A DNA stretch of 64,000 nt, taken from Lobosporangium transversale (Eukaryota; Mortierellomycota; Mortierellomycetes; Mortierellales; Mortierellaceae). This document shows, one piece after another, positions 11,352 through 23,145 of this stretch. The DNA lies in NCBI RefSeq assembly GCF_002105155.1, contig NW_019028982.1, positions 952,501 through 1,016,500 on the forward strand, read 5' to 3'. The notes below the pieces were generated by a model. The model had not been told where the DNA came from. It saw only the letters and a list, made by a program, of their open reading frames with translations, and did no database searches. A program made the translations under genes and the position numbers. Every line of letters starts with the position of its first letter. Position 1 is the first letter of the stretch.

Positions 11352-14300
11352 GTTGCAATGCTTCTACATGAGGCACATACTTAATCTCCGTTTGCGACGG
11401 GGGGTTATGGATCTGGCGCACTTCGAATGGACTTTGTTCTGATGTATTCTTGATGCTAATATATTATTGCGATAGGTCCATCTTAATTATGAGGCTTTCA
11501 GATGAATGGTGCATCGGCTGTAAAAGAGAACTAAAAACGATCCTATATCTTACTTTGATGGCATAAGTCGACTTGTCGAGGTCATGTTGTATGCAAACAG
11601 CAACTGAAAAGACGTTAGCGCCTTTGGCCGATAATATTCGTCCCAATACTCTTCCCATTCTATCGATACAGGATCGCCATTGAAATTATCACAGGACTCG
11701 ACTCCATCATATACAAGCTTTTCTCCTTTTGATAATAATGCTGAAGAACTTGATCTGTCTCCATAGCCTATAAATGACGAGGAAAGCGATGATCTTGATG
11801 CAGACGCCCTCAAGCGTGGATGCTGGTATCGTTGCATGGACAACACTGAAGACGATGGCGACTTTGGTTTACTTTCCTCTGAGATCTGTGGATTAACGTG
11901 CATAACAAGGGGTGGAACGACTCGCTCGCTGAAATCTAGTAAGCCTTCATCTTGCAGTGAAGTCTGCTCCGAGCTTAGTGACTCTCTTTTGCCTTGCGAG
12001 CCCAGGAGAGAAAGGGTTGGATCCAGCTTTGTAATTTGCGTAATGGGTTCAGATTCATCCTCCTGTTGCAGCGATCCAGAAAATCCGACAGTAGAATTTA
12101 CAGTATCAATACGACTATCCTTCTCAGATGTTTGTTTGGTATTTCCAGAGAGGTTTCCTTCTAGTTCAGATTGGGGTGCTTTGATTTTCTGATAATCAGG
12201 GAGACCCCCTGATTCAGTGGAATCATAGCCAACGGTGTTGTTTTGATCTGATTCCATGAAAGGCTCATATTGATCATCAACATATCCGTCGTTATATTCA
12301 TCTGCATATTCTGGGAAATAATCATACCCAGAATCATATTCATAAGTATGATCATGAGTTATTTGAAAGCTCTTTCGTGCCAAGACATCCTGAGGAAGTA
12401 ATGCATCAGGACTCCACCATCTGATATAGCACTTCCGAATGCTTTTAAGCTCAGGAACGGTAGTATTGTGAAGATGGTAGTCTCCCGGGAGCTCCCATAA
12501 CGCAGGGCCAACGCCTTTCTGAACACGATAGTTCCCCAAGAATAAGTTCATAGCATCCTGTTTTTCCGCATCTAAAAAATAGAATTGAAAAATATCTATG
12601 AAAATCTTGACCGCAGGGCAGAGACGCGTTCCATTTCTGATTTAAAGCCAGGCTAAAAGTTCATACCCACAAAGCTATTGCTATAGAATCTCTTGATGCT
12701 CTCGATCATATCACGACTATTGCTTGTCCATTGATTAATCTTCCGATAGGTCTCCATAGTGTTGACTAAATGTGATCCACCATACTGTAGAGCAATTGTA
12801 TCACCATGGTCGTGATACATCTCAGTCAACATGTTGACTGCATCGCAATCAAAAGGCACTACAGGCTCAGAAATCAGACCTAGTGAAAAGAGCTGGAATC
12901 CACATACGAAGTCAGAGGGAGAGAGTGAGAAAAGGTATTTTGTCCGCTAAATTCAACTGCTTCTTATTCAAGAAAGATATTTGTTTGATTACTTGGTGTC
13001 CAAGTGCGCACTTGGCAATGATGAATTGCGCTGCATTTGTTCGATCCAGACAATCAATACAGTTGGTACGAACAACACCGTTTTGCCATCCTGATCCAAA
13101 AGGAATATTTTGTTTGTGCTTGCCTTCCGGGTCTTGACTGTAACCACTGTGGAAAAAGCCTGTTCGGGCGAACGTCTTTTCAGCAATGATTTCTAAAACC
13201 GAAATGACATTTTCGTCCGGACTAGATTATTTTAAGAATTCATATCCATATTATATACGTGTTTGCTGCTGTTAGTGGTTTCTTAAATATCCATGTTGTC
13301 CATGTTCGCCATTAATGATAAAGCAAGCATACCTTTTGGAAGCTCTCGACATGTCCCATTTTATATGCCAGATTTTTTTGTCTTCGGGCAAGAACTGGTT
13401 CAAATACTCAATACAGTCGGTAAATTCACTCAGTAATATCGACTCTCGGGGAGTCTTCTCCTTAGCTTTGATAAGATTCAGGACAATGCAGGGGGCACCA
13501 TATCGTTTGAACATATCGTCAAAGTGAAATGCAGCAGCCGTAAAGTATGGATCGATGACATTGAGCGCTATGGCAGGTTTGGGAGTCATGTTGGTTGAAT
13601 CCTGGGTCCAGTACAGAGGAATAGATCCACGGTGTTGAACAAAAGAGGTGTGATTGGGATTTGCACTTAAAGCCCCAGCAGCGTAGAATGATGTTACTGA
13701 CATTTCCGAAACTATTTGCTCGGTTTCAACATCGTTAGCTACATATCCCTATTATCCCAAAATTATATATAAGGTAGATGTCATATTGATTAAAGAGCAA
13801 TTACTCTTGAGTAATAACATAGACCTAAACACGGAGCCACACACATATAAAGATAATGCACATACTCTATCGTTGACCCCACGCTTCAAGAAGCGAGCTC
13901 CAGCAAAGTACCTAGATCTCCGGGCAATCAACGTAATGAAGACATTGCGTCCGAGGATTGAAAGTTCTATTTGAAAAAGTTCAGTCAGATCTTTATAAGT
14001 TTCTAGACGTGCAACAAGATGAAGATGATGAACAAGCAAAAAAGGACCTACTTGACTGATCCACAAAGCCATACATGATAGGTAATGCCCATTGGCTCTC
14101 AATTCCGGACTCTCCGAATCCGTTCTCTAGCAAGTACTGATTCCACACAAACATCCGGTTGCGGCCCTCGGCCTGTGGATTTCTGCTCATGTTCCATTGT
14201 AGGGTTCTTGTGATATCGTACGAGTATGAGAAATAAAAGTTTTTTGACAAATCCACCATTTGAAACATTTGAAGGTACCGTGCTTCGTCCGAGTTTTTGT

Positions 14301-14917
14301 CTAATTTCGAAGTTGGTGTTGTGGATGAGTGAATAGAGATGGTCATGGTGGCCTCGATATGAAAGACGTAATGGCCCCCAATTAACGCGACAGGGCTTCG
14401 TTTGGTGACCAAGATGATATAGTAGCCTTCTGTAAATCGGACAAAACCGACAATGCCATAAAATTTGGTAATATCACGCCTTCCACCTGTAGACTTGTTG
14501 GCATGTTTAATCATCTCGAGGAGGTCATCGACTTCGGGTTTTGTGTATTCTCCCTCATCCTCTGTGATGTTGAGTTCATCTCGTGGTGTAGTTCTGTCAA
14601 TTTTAAGCACACGAAACTTTGTCGCAGCGGGCGCATTCGTTCCTACAATGTAAAATCTCTTTTCTCAAAATGTTTCCCCAAACGAATCTAGTCAGCCATT
14701 GACACTGACTATTGCGTTTTAATAAAAAAAAGAAAAAAGAAAAAGAAAAACTGTAGCATCATCATTGTCATGGCTGGCGTACATGTTTTGTCTCATATAA
14801 GAAGAAGCTGTTGAGAATTGTTTGACCTGACTTTGCGGGCGGAGGTGGAAATACAAGTGGGGGAAATTCAGTCATACTGGCATGACTGGGTGTCGATGGC
14901 TTTTCTGGAACAACCAT
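9517..14917 (-). CDS. FIG4: FIG4-type phosphoinositide 5-phosphatase (SAC domain)
   Basis: SAC-domain phosphatase that turns over PtdIns(3,5)P2 on endosomes/vacuoles, where it acts in a complex with Vac14 and Fab1/PIKfyve. Nine exons fit without a stop: 14917-14783, 14658-14052, 13966-13866, 13748-13333, 13221-12993, 12892-12667, 12571-11554, 11285-10656, 10543-9517 (1462 residues). Family landmarks in order: LYETK...[77 protein letters not shown], then the catalytic CX5R loop [15 protein letters not shown] (Cys about residue 474), then [20 protein letters not shown]. The C-terminal 550 residues are acidic and Ser/Gln-rich and longer than in yeast Fig4 (about 880 residues). Exon 4/5 joining was set by the [15 protein letters not shown] segment. 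Intron 7 contains a 26-A run. The function call is firm; exact ends of the last two introns are less so. Confidence 0.93.
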
Positions 14918-16586
14918 GTTGGTTACAAACTAACATGGGCTCTTTTGTGGTTCCTTTTTTCTTTATTCTCTGATGACACAAGCACAGTACAATTGAGCGA
15001 TGGTTTGATGCAATGTTTAAAAAAAAAGAAAAAAGAAAAAAAAAAAAAAAAAAAATAGGGAGTAAAGGTTTTTAATCGCTTATTCGAGATTTTTTATGGA
15101 CAACATGATTGATGCACCTGGACGTAATGCCTAGACGCGTGTCTATAGAAGAGGTGCGTATGAGGAATAGGAGGAGAGTCGAGTCAATGCTAAAAAGGAG
15201 GACATTGGCATTGCTCCCCTTCTTTCAATATGCACTCCGCAATTTGTGTATCATATTTTCTTCTCGCTTGAAGATGTTGAAGATCCGAACCGGGTTTTGC
15301 AAAGCAAGACAAGATGTTCATGGGTATTTACACAAGAAATAAATATATATATATATTTTTAGTCTAGCCTTTTCTGATCGTCTCCATGTCCAAGAGGGTC
15401 CTGATGATTCCTCAGAATAAGACACAGGTTGGATGTAATATAAATTGGCATCCCTTGCAGTAAAAAGAAGTTTTTTTTTTATTACGGTTGATGTACATCT
15501 TTGCAGAGTCCCCAGGAGAATGCTCTCCTCTCTCTTGTAAAATCAAATCCAGAACCAATAACATGGGGTGCTCTTTCTTTCTTTCTTTTCATTAATTACT
15601 CACAGCCCTTCTTTTCACCTTCACTCTTCAGTCTCTCCACTCTCACTCTCACTCTCTCGTACTTTCTCATATTCTCTCATAATCTTTCATCTCCCTCACC
15701 CTCCCCTTTCGTATATACTCTACTCCATCCACACTTTACAACACTGACATCTGTCCTATCGCAAAAGGAAAAAGAATTAAAAGCACAAAGCACAAGGAGC
15801 CACTCTTTATCCCATCCCCAGGGTGAGTTTCTTGTTATGAACCAATCCACTTTGCATACCCTTCTTAAACAAGCCTTTTTCACCTTTTTTTTTTTTTATT
15901 TTTCCTTTTTATTTGTATACACAGTACGCAAGTGTGACAACTGCATGACTTCCCCATTGATTTTCTCACTCTTCTTCTTCCATTGCAAGACCATTCACAG
16001 TGAATTGGACCTCGAGTTGAATTCTAATCTCTTTTCTTTTTCTTTTTTTTTTTTTTTTTTTTTCTTTTTGTTTTCTGTTCCCAGCAAATTTTGATCTTTA
16101 CTCATTATTAAACATTAATTGACAAAAGAAAACCATTCCAACTTCAACTCTTGAACCTGGGGCGGTGTCTCTGTGGACCTCCGCGGCAGTGAACATGGTA
16201 AAATCACACTGGGCTATTAACAGAATAGACGAGTCTTTTTTTATTTATTTCAGGGACCAAGGCAGTTTGTTGCCACAAATTGTTCATTAGTTGGTACCTT
16301 GTTGGCCCTGACTCTCTTCGTCTTCTTCTTGTTCATTAGACAGCTGGCTGTGGATCCTCAACTGATATCGAGTCCTGTTCTCCCTTCAATATCCAATCGC
16401 CACATCTTGATGTATGTTGTTTTATTCTTTTCTTTCTTTTCTTTTCTTTATTTTTTTGCTCATATTTTTCTTCTCAACTGTCGGTCACATTTCCTGTTAA
16501 CCTATACCATATCATGACGGCCTCCTCCACTCTGGGTCCGGACAATCTGACTCAACTCTCTGACCCCAGTTCTATTATTTCTGTCT

Positions 16587-16621
<35 letters not shown>

Positions 16622-16888
16622 CTAGTTCTCGTTTTTGTCATCGTATGATACAGCCAAGGATCATTACGTAGGTCCTCTTTTTTCTTTTTTTTTTTTTTTT
16701 TTTTTTCTTTTCTCTTTTATTTTATTTTATTTTATTTTTTTTATTTTTTTATTTTTTTTTACCTACTGAACATCTTTCCGGTTTTCTCCAGATGATTGCG
16801 GGCAAACTCTCAACTTTACATCCGTTTTGTACCCACTTTATTCAACAAACACACCCATTTTAAACATTATAGGTACCGGCACTCTTCA
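14918..16888. other. Divergent intergenic region and probable leader of the Myb gene
   Basis: FIG4 starts leftwards and the Myb factor rightwards, so the stretch must contain both promoters. Long pyrimidine tracts occur (15580-15700, 16040-16080, T34 near 16588-16621, T/C run at 16675-16760). Splice-like signals lie in it: GTGAGT at 15823, CCCAG at 16084, GTAAAA at 16198 with TTTCAG at about 16254, and TCTCCAG near 16791. They suggest spliced 5' leader exons of the Myb gene, but none can be proved. An A run lies at 15036-15056. Confidence 0.45.
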
Positions 16889-16912
16889 ATGCCACATCCT
16901 CGAACGATATGA
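16889..16912 (+). promoter_or_regulatory. 7-codon upstream ORF overlapping the Myb start (ATGA)
   Basis: An upstream ATG at 16889 opens a seven-codon frame that ends with TGA at 16910-16912, overlapping the main ATG at 16909-16911 by two bases. Such an arrangement can couple or limit translation of the main frame. Whether the transcript includes it is unknown; a TATAG just upstream (16868-16872) could be a splice acceptor. Confidence 0.5.
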
Positions 16913-19365
16913 CATCTCTCAGCCATGCTGGGGACAACACCTCGGATACTTCCCCAACCACGGACCAAGTTGCACCCAGAAAAAGAATGCGTGGTGAACG
17001 AATCGTCTGGACTCCAGAAGAGGACGAACACCTGCGCAGAGCTGTTCAAATATATGGTGACAAGACGGAAAAATGGGCAAAAATCGCTGCATGTGTTCCA
17101 GGAAGGACTAATAAGAACTGCCGCAAGCGCTGGTTCCATTCATTGGACCCTAGCCTAAAAAAAGGAGGCTGGACTCCAGAAGAGGACCAGCTGCTCAGAA
17201 CAGGTGTTCAAAAATTCCGTGGTCAATGGAGCAAAATTGCAGAACGTATCCAGGGCAGGACAGACGATCAATGCGCTAAGCGCTGGCGAGAGAGTTTGGA
17301 CCCGGACATCGACCGTGCAGCGTGGACACCTGAAGATGACCTTTTGTTACTACAAAAGTTTGAGGAGTACGGGACTCAATGGCAAAAGATAGCCGCAGTA
17401 TCTTTCCCAGGCAGACCAGGACTCCACTGTCGAAATCGATGGCGTAAGATTCAGCGAAGCTTAAACCAAATGCAACGAGCTAACAAGCGGCGGCGAAATC
17501 CGACAAAAGATAGTACATCGGGGACAGGGCAAAATGCAGATAGTCAGCATGACCATGATAGTACATCAGGAAAAAACTCTTCCGAGTCGGTTCTCCGACA
17601 GACGCCTTCTGATGATTATAATATGAGAAATGGATGTATAGACGGCGATGATCTTACAGAAAATAGAAGCGATTCCAATCCAGATGAAGAAAAGCCATAC
17701 GGATGTGCTATCCCGGACTGTGGTTATGAGAGTTCGTCACCCTCGCTACTTTACTATCATTTCAAGGCTTCACACCATGGGACAACAGTTTTGAAGCCAT
17801 TTCGGTGCACTATGCCTGGATGTGAAGATCGTAAACGATACAAAAACATCAACGGGCTTCAATACCACGTCAACCATGCAAAGAACTCACTTGGCCATTG
17901 TGGGCATGGTGGTGAAATTTCAGAGAAGGATTCTCAGCCTACGATGCCTGAAACTCCCTCGGCGTCAGCGTCGCCGTCCTTCACTTCTTCAGTAACTACT
18001 CCAACAGGAGAAGTTTTATCAGCTATTCCAAAAGACACTTTTACAATACATCCTTCAGCCATTACCGGATCCATTAGCACCTCCCATACCCTGCTTCCCA
18101 CTCCTGTTCAACGTCAATCGCTGATTTCAAACCCTTTCTCGCCACCTGTGATGACACACCAGGCCTTTAATATCCCGCATACCCCCGAGTCCATGGAGGA
18201 AAGTTCTGTATCGCCACTCATCCCATGCGATATTTCCATATCCCAATCCCATTCAGCTTCTTTCCAGTGCCCTGAGCTCGGATGTGGACAGATGCTTCAT
18301 TCATTACCAGGTCTGACATCACATATGGCCAACAATCATGGGCATCAATCTATAACCATGGAGAGTAGCAATGAGACTTTGGCCCCTACGCTCACCAATA
18401 CATTTGGATCTGAATCAATCGCAATTCCTGAAAGCGACTTTGATGATGTTGACATGAACATGGATATGGATATGGATATGGATATGGATATGGCGTATCT
18501 TGCATCCACAGGCTCATCGCCTATCTTAAACCCATCCAATATCCTCCTCATGAACGACCCTCAATATCAAATAAAGGATTTACAGGATCAGATGGAGAAG
18601 CTCACACAGGACCATGAGGCATTGGACCTTGGGGATGATAATATTCAATTACTACCATCTATGCAGGATATGGACATCCTTTCATTGAATGAATTTTTAT
18701 TTGCCAATTACATCACAAACTCTCTTAACGCCCTAGATAGCGCTAGTATCAGCACCGCCTTTAGCAACAGAATTCATTTTGGAACACATATCAACATTAG
18801 TGCAAATGACGTGTTGACTTTACCATCAACACCAATGACGTCTGCAAATGTCAGTCCAAGGCTGTCCGCAGCTGCTGTCAGTATACCATCCGCAGCCTTC
18901 GTTGGTGCGTCCTTAGTAGGCAAACAAGGCGCTGCATCCGTAGCTATTGCCAAATCTGATGCTAATCTGGCAACCAAGAAATTTCCGTGCTTGGCAGCGG
19001 GCTGCCCCAAGACGTACGGAAGCACTAGCGCAATGAGAGCACATATGAAGAACGAGCACCCAGATCTCTACACTAAATCTACAAGAGCAAAGAGTGTTAA
19101 CGCCACTGTTTCAACTCCTGGGGTAGCTTCATCTATGTCCCCTAATTTCTGTGCAGGCATAGTGATACCATTGACCAATGACAACGACATTCATGGAGAC
19201 AATCAGATCAAGCAGAAGCTAGCCAGAAAGCAGGATGACAGTTTGGAGAAACTATTCAAATGTCTGGTACCCGGATGTGGCAAGGCATACAAGAACATCA
19301 ACGGTCTCAAGAATCATCTTCTGCAAGCGCATGGATCCACTCCATCTAAAAAAGCCGCTAATTGA
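16909..19365 (+). CDS. Three-repeat Myb transcription factor with five C2H2 zinc fingers
   Basis: Single-exon frame of 818 residues. Three tandem SANT/Myb repeats occupy about residues 31-186, with WTPEEDEHL, WTPEEDQLL and WTPEDDLLL helix starts and KNCRKRWFHSLDP, DQCAKRWRESLDP and LHCRNRWRKIQ recognition helices, as in R1R2R3-type/BAS1-like DNA-binding proteins. Downstream are C2H2-like fingers at about 263 (CAIPDCG...HFKASHH), 297 (CTMPGCEDRKRYKNINGL...H), 451 (CPELGCG...HMANNHGH), 691 (CLAAGCPKTYGS...HMKNEH) and 782 (CLVPGCGKAYKNINGL...HLLQAH). The second and last fingers share YKNINGL. A Met-Asp run encoded by an ATGGAT hexamer tandem lies at 18448-18494. Linkers are Ser/Thr/Pro-rich. It is expected to be a nuclear DNA-binding regulator; targets are unknown. 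Start chosen at 16909 because the upstream ATG is a tiny separate frame. Confidence 0.88.
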   Translation: MTSLSHAGDNTSDTSPTTDQVAPRKRMRGERIVWTPEEDEHLRRAVQIYGDKTEKWAKIAACVPGRTNKNCRKRWFHSLDPSLKKGGWTPEEDQLLRTGVQKFRGQWSKIAERIQGRTDDQCAKRWRESLDPDIDRAAWTPEDDLLLLQKFEEYGTQWQKIAAVSFPGRPGLHCRNRWRKIQRSLNQMQRANKRRRNPTKDSTSGTGQNADSQHDHDSTSGKNSSESVLRQTPSDDYNMRNGCIDGDDLTENRSDSNPDEEKPYGCAIPDCGYESSSPSLLYYHFKASHHGTTVLKPFRCTMPGCEDRKRYKNINGLQYHVNHAKNSLGHCGHGGEISEKDSQPTMPETPSASASPSFTSSVTTPTGEVLSAIPKDTFTIHPSAITGSISTSHTLLPTPVQRQSLISNPFSPPVMTHQAFNIPHTPESMEESSVSPLIPCDISISQSHSASFQCPELGCGQMLHSLPGLTSHMANNHGHQSITMESSNETLAPTLTNTFGSESIAIPESDFDDVDMNMDMDMDMDMDMAYLASTGSSPILNPSNILLMNDPQYQIKDLQDQMEKLTQDHEALDLGDDNIQLLPSMQDMDILSLNEFLFANYITNSLNALDSASISTAFSNRIHFGTHINISANDVLTLPSTPMTSANVSPRLSAAAVSIPSAAFVGASLVGKQGAASVAIAKSDANLATKKFPCLAAGCPKTYGSTSAMRAHMKNEHPDLYTKSTRAKSVNATVSTPGVASSMSPNFCAGIVIPLTNDNDIHGDNQIKQKLARKQDDSLEKLFKCLVPGCGKAYKNINGLKNHLLQAHGSTPSKKAAN

Positions 19366-20277
19366 TCCTTTATTCTTTCTCTCTCTAAAATCCATCCATT
19401 ATTCTGAGCATTGCAATCCCTAATGTACATAAAAAATCGAGTTTAATAATTGCTTTTGCTTGGAAAAGAAAAAAAAAAAAAAAAAAATGAAAGTTAGAGA
19501 GTAATAAATTTTTTTATTTTTTTTTTTTTCATCTAAAAATTGATTCACCGCATTGTCTTCTGTTTTGGGTATCCTCAAACTCCGAAGGTATCACTGGGCC
19601 CGTGCATTGAGTCATATGAGCTTGCCCTTAAAATTGTAGAAAAATGATGGTAGCGATTACAAAGTGCTAATCGACATTCACTCTTTTGTGTATTCCTTCT
19701 TTTAAAATAAGCTTCAAGACAGGGAAAGATAATGCTCCAGGTCGTTATGTTAGCTAGCTTAGTCAGTAGCTATTGTCGGGATATGTTTAGCAACGCTACT
19801 AAAAAAGAAAAAGAGGGGATGTGGTGCCTTTTACCATCGTCAATCTGAGCTCACAATAAACCAACCACTGTGGACCATGGCATTAACCATCAACCATATT
19901 TTAGGCACTGGAATTTTGACTAAAATGAAGGTCAGTGTAAGTTATTATTGATATTAGTTTCCATTCCCTCGCTTCTCATAGTTATGCAGAGACGACCTTG
20001 AGGTGTACACTTTGGCCAAAACGTGGTAGGTGAAGAAGGTGCCAGGAACAGGCATTGATTGCCTCATTCGGATGATGTCGGTTTTTTTTTTTTTTTTTTT
20101 TTTAATAAACGACAATGGAACTTCTTCCTGTGAATCGCGCCATCGCTTGAATATTTTTAACTCTTTAAAAAGAAGTACTTTAAACCTCTTTGGTAATATC
20201 AGTAGTAGTATATAAAAAATAAAAAAAATAAAAAAAAAAGAAGTTGCCCATTTCCTTACATCAACTTCATTTACACA
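19366..20277. other. Intergenic, Myb gene 3' flank and promoter of the 525-aa orphan
   Basis: Contains A/T homopolymers (19470-19487, 20082-20102) and a TATATAAAAAA stretch at about 20208-20218, roughly 65 bases before the next ATG, which could act as a TATA element. No gene recognised. Confidence 0.4.
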
Positions 20278-21855
20278 ATGCGATTTGGCCTCAGTCGCAA
20301 GGCATTCAGAAATGAGCAACGAGACCGAAATCGTTCTGGAGGATATTTGTATCATGAAAATAGGTTATCAAAAATATCCAGCGAGAAGCTCCTTTACGAC
20401 AATTTAATGACTACCACTTCGACTCCAATAAGCTCTCAAACTCAGAAAGCGGTAGAGGGCAGCTGGAGCCCCACTCCGAACAGGCGTGTGCTGCCGAAAG
20501 CATTGATCAATCTAGGCGAAAGACTGTGCCGGACTTACCAACCACCAATCAATCGTCATGTGAAGGAAAAGAGTCAAGGCTATGATCAACATTATGTCTT
20601 CACCACTATGCTTAAAAGGATGCGGCGGAAGGATTGTGATGCTTTAGAAGAACCACGGGGGCAAAGGAGTCATCAGGACCTTGGACAACGCAACCCATTT
20701 CCACAAGTAATGACTAATGTACCACCCATATACGACGAGCGCCTTTATCCCCCATACGTTACAAGCAATATTGTAGCGCTTAAGCGTCAAGGGAAAGTAA
20801 ACTGGTCAGTAGAGTTGCCACAAGGGACAGTAAAGCCAAAATCTTTAGCATCATCGCTTTCATCAGTGACCCAATATGAAATGGAGCTAGAGAGCAACCT
20901 CAGTACTATCATTGACGACCATTCTACAGGGATTCCACCAGCCTTTGGCGGAGGCTCGGGCTCTGATGAATACATGCTTCGAAGGCATGAATATGGGGTG
21001 GAAGGCTACGACGAGGCTTTTGTTATATCTCTAGATGGGGCCTTTGAAAGAATTGGACAAGCGAATCCGGATGATTACATTGATGAAGATGCAAAACAGA
21101 GTGCCTTACCCGCGAGCCTTGCGTTTAAGAGTCCTGTGCTTGACTCCGTACCACTGGATAGTGGTTGTAAGGATGGCCAACAAAGCTCGATTAAAAAATA
21201 CTCAGGTGCCCTTACTATGACTAGAATCAATGGAAGTCAGCCTGACTACGACGACGTTGGTCATGGAGACAAAGATGATACATCACTCGACGATATCATA
21301 AAGCCTCTTGAAGGAAATGCCACGCCTATGCCAATCCTTGATCGATTTTCGAAAATTCAGCCATATATCTCTTTATTATACTCTCTCTCTGAGGTACCAG
21401 CTAGGTCTCATAAATTTTATTGGACGCCCTCAGGCTCAGATATAGCCATTGATGGCATGGATCTTGGCAGCTTTGATGATGCAAAGTCCCCGTTGAGTAG
21501 GGGAAGCGGTTCTTTAACAGCCGAAGCTGAGGGACTATATAATTTTGTATCAAGACGCTGGCAACACCAGAATTGTTCGTCCATGTCGTCATCTTCAATC
21601 TCATTCTTACCAAGGCCATCATCATTGTCTCCGTCGGACTCACCGCTACTACCTTTATTAAGAACAGTAAAGCCGTTCAAGACGTTGGCTGATAGAGATG
21701 ATGATTTCAAGATCTATCAAAGAGCAGTGCCGCAAGAGCATACTAAGATACCGACACTGGCTTCCTTTGCAGTTGACCTAATAACGTTTGCAGCAGTCTA
21801 TCGGATCGTGAAAGATCCAAGGATACGGATAGTGGATCGCTGGTCTACCAACTAA
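20278..21855 (+). CDS. Hypothetical 525-residue protein
   Basis: Uninterrupted single-exon frame of 525 residues, long enough to be unlikely by chance in this AT-rich setting. The N-terminus is basic (MRFGLSRKAFRNEQRDRNR) without a signal peptide. The middle is acidic (residues about 215-360, many D/E), and a Ser/Pro-rich segment lies near 435-465. The last 40 residues (ASFAVDLITFAAVYRIV) are hydrophobic and could form one amphipathic or membrane-associated helix. I recognise no family and assign no function. The short leader is A-rich, and the ATG follows TTTACACA, a good fungal start context. Confidence 0.65.
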   Translation: MRFGLSRKAFRNEQRDRNRSGGYLYHENRLSKISSEKLLYDNLMTTTSTPISSQTQKAVEGSWSPTPNRRVLPKALINLGERLCRTYQPPINRHVKEKSQGYDQHYVFTTMLKRMRRKDCDALEEPRGQRSHQDLGQRNPFPQVMTNVPPIYDERLYPPYVTSNIVALKRQGKVNWSVELPQGTVKPKSLASSLSSVTQYEMELESNLSTIIDDHSTGIPPAFGGGSGSDEYMLRRHEYGVEGYDEAFVISLDGAFERIGQANPDDYIDEDAKQSALPASLAFKSPVLDSVPLDSGCKDGQQSSIKKYSGALTMTRINGSQPDYDDVGHGDKDDTSLDDIIKPLEGNATPMPILDRFSKIQPYISLLYSLSEVPARSHKFYWTPSGSDIAIDGMDLGSFDDAKSPLSRGSGSLTAEAEGLYNFVSRRWQHQNCSSMSSSSISFLPRPSSLSPSDSPLLPLLRTVKPFKTLADRDDDFKIYQRAVPQEHTKIPTLASFAVDLITFAAVYRIVKDPRIRIVDRWSTN

Positions 21856-22236
21856 TTTTATCAAGAGTACCAACACTTTAAGGCACTCATCTGAGATAGA
21901 ATTGCTGCAAATAATTATCCATAAAAAAATAAAAATTATCGTGTTTGAGTCCATGAAGTAACTAAAGTTGCTTAGCAATCAATTGAGAATAGTATACAAA
22001 CAAGCAGTAAGTTTGCCAACTGATTAATTGAAGGGCCTTGATGGGAATTAACAATTGAAAACACTAATCATTTCATTGGGGGTTGCCTAATCATGTTGAA
22101 GCCCGATCACTAATCTCCTCCTGTTAGGAGAAGGTATGTATCGCTCATGTTTATTACTTCAAAGTCCAATACCATAGACTACAGCTGTATGCCTTTGCAT
22201 ATCAACAAAGAAAGTTACCTGCTAATAATAATAATA

Positions 22237-22268
<32 letters not shown>

Positions 22269-22866
22269 GGCTTCCCGTAAGATGGCCTTTGCCAGTTTAA
22301 TGGTGCCCTAAGAGCTTCACTTAATGCGATCTTGACTTGGCGAGAAGGCTTTTTAATGTATCCAGTGCTATTTCCTAAAAACAAAGAGTAATTCTATCGT
22401 TGGTAGTGAATTAATGCTTTTGTTATATATGTTCACTGCATTTTAACTTAGTAACTTCCATTGTTACTGTAACCCAAAATAGTGGAAATACTGCTTCATA
22501 ATATAGATGCCTCTGATTTTAGACACATATGATAGAAATGCAGATGGGATTCTAAAAAAAAGAGAAGGTAGTAGTGAAAATGAAAAATATAACAATGCTC
22601 CATCTGAAATATTAAGTACCTTACGTGTTCTTTAGCTTTCTGATGACTTGGAGCAATGATTCCACTGACGACTAAATTAAACAGGGTAGCATCAAGCCCG
22701 CATACCATATAGCATAATGCGAATCAATGGTAGCTGGTTTTGCAACTTCTCTATATGGGCGTAGACCTTTCATAAAGTTAATCTTAAGAAAAGTATTAAG
22801 TCGTACACAAACACTAGTGTAGAAAAGCACACAAGCGTATGGAGAAGGAACACATGCCCACATTCG

Positions 22867-22903
<37 letters not shown>

Positions 22904-23094
22904 TATTCAATTATATAATAACAAGATCAAAATAGAAGGCTCTCTCTCTCTTCTCTAAAATTGCGAGTTGGCCCACTTTTCCCATTCAGGGTTTTGTCCG
23001 AGGCCTAATAGAAAGAACTTGGCTTCTACAGCTGGAATTCAAATGGATCATTTTATCTTGAGAGCAGCAAGAGTTTATTTATTATTACAGGTTC

Positions 23095-23129
<35 letters not shown>

Positions 23130-23145
23130 AACCCATCAGTAGGTT
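21856..23145. other. Intergenic, no gene recognised
   Basis: About 1.3 kb with an (ATT/AAT)n-like run at 22224-22240, a T run at 22243-22268 and an A run at 22866-22901. Short open frames have no recognisable content. It lies between the convergent 3' ends of the 525-residue gene and the secreted protein at 23146. Confidence 0.45.

Noticed and set aside
15501-16094. 197-codon plus-strand frame with hydrophobic runs as a membrane protein
   Set aside because: The hydrophobic residues come from CT- and T-rich low-complexity DNA in a promoter region.
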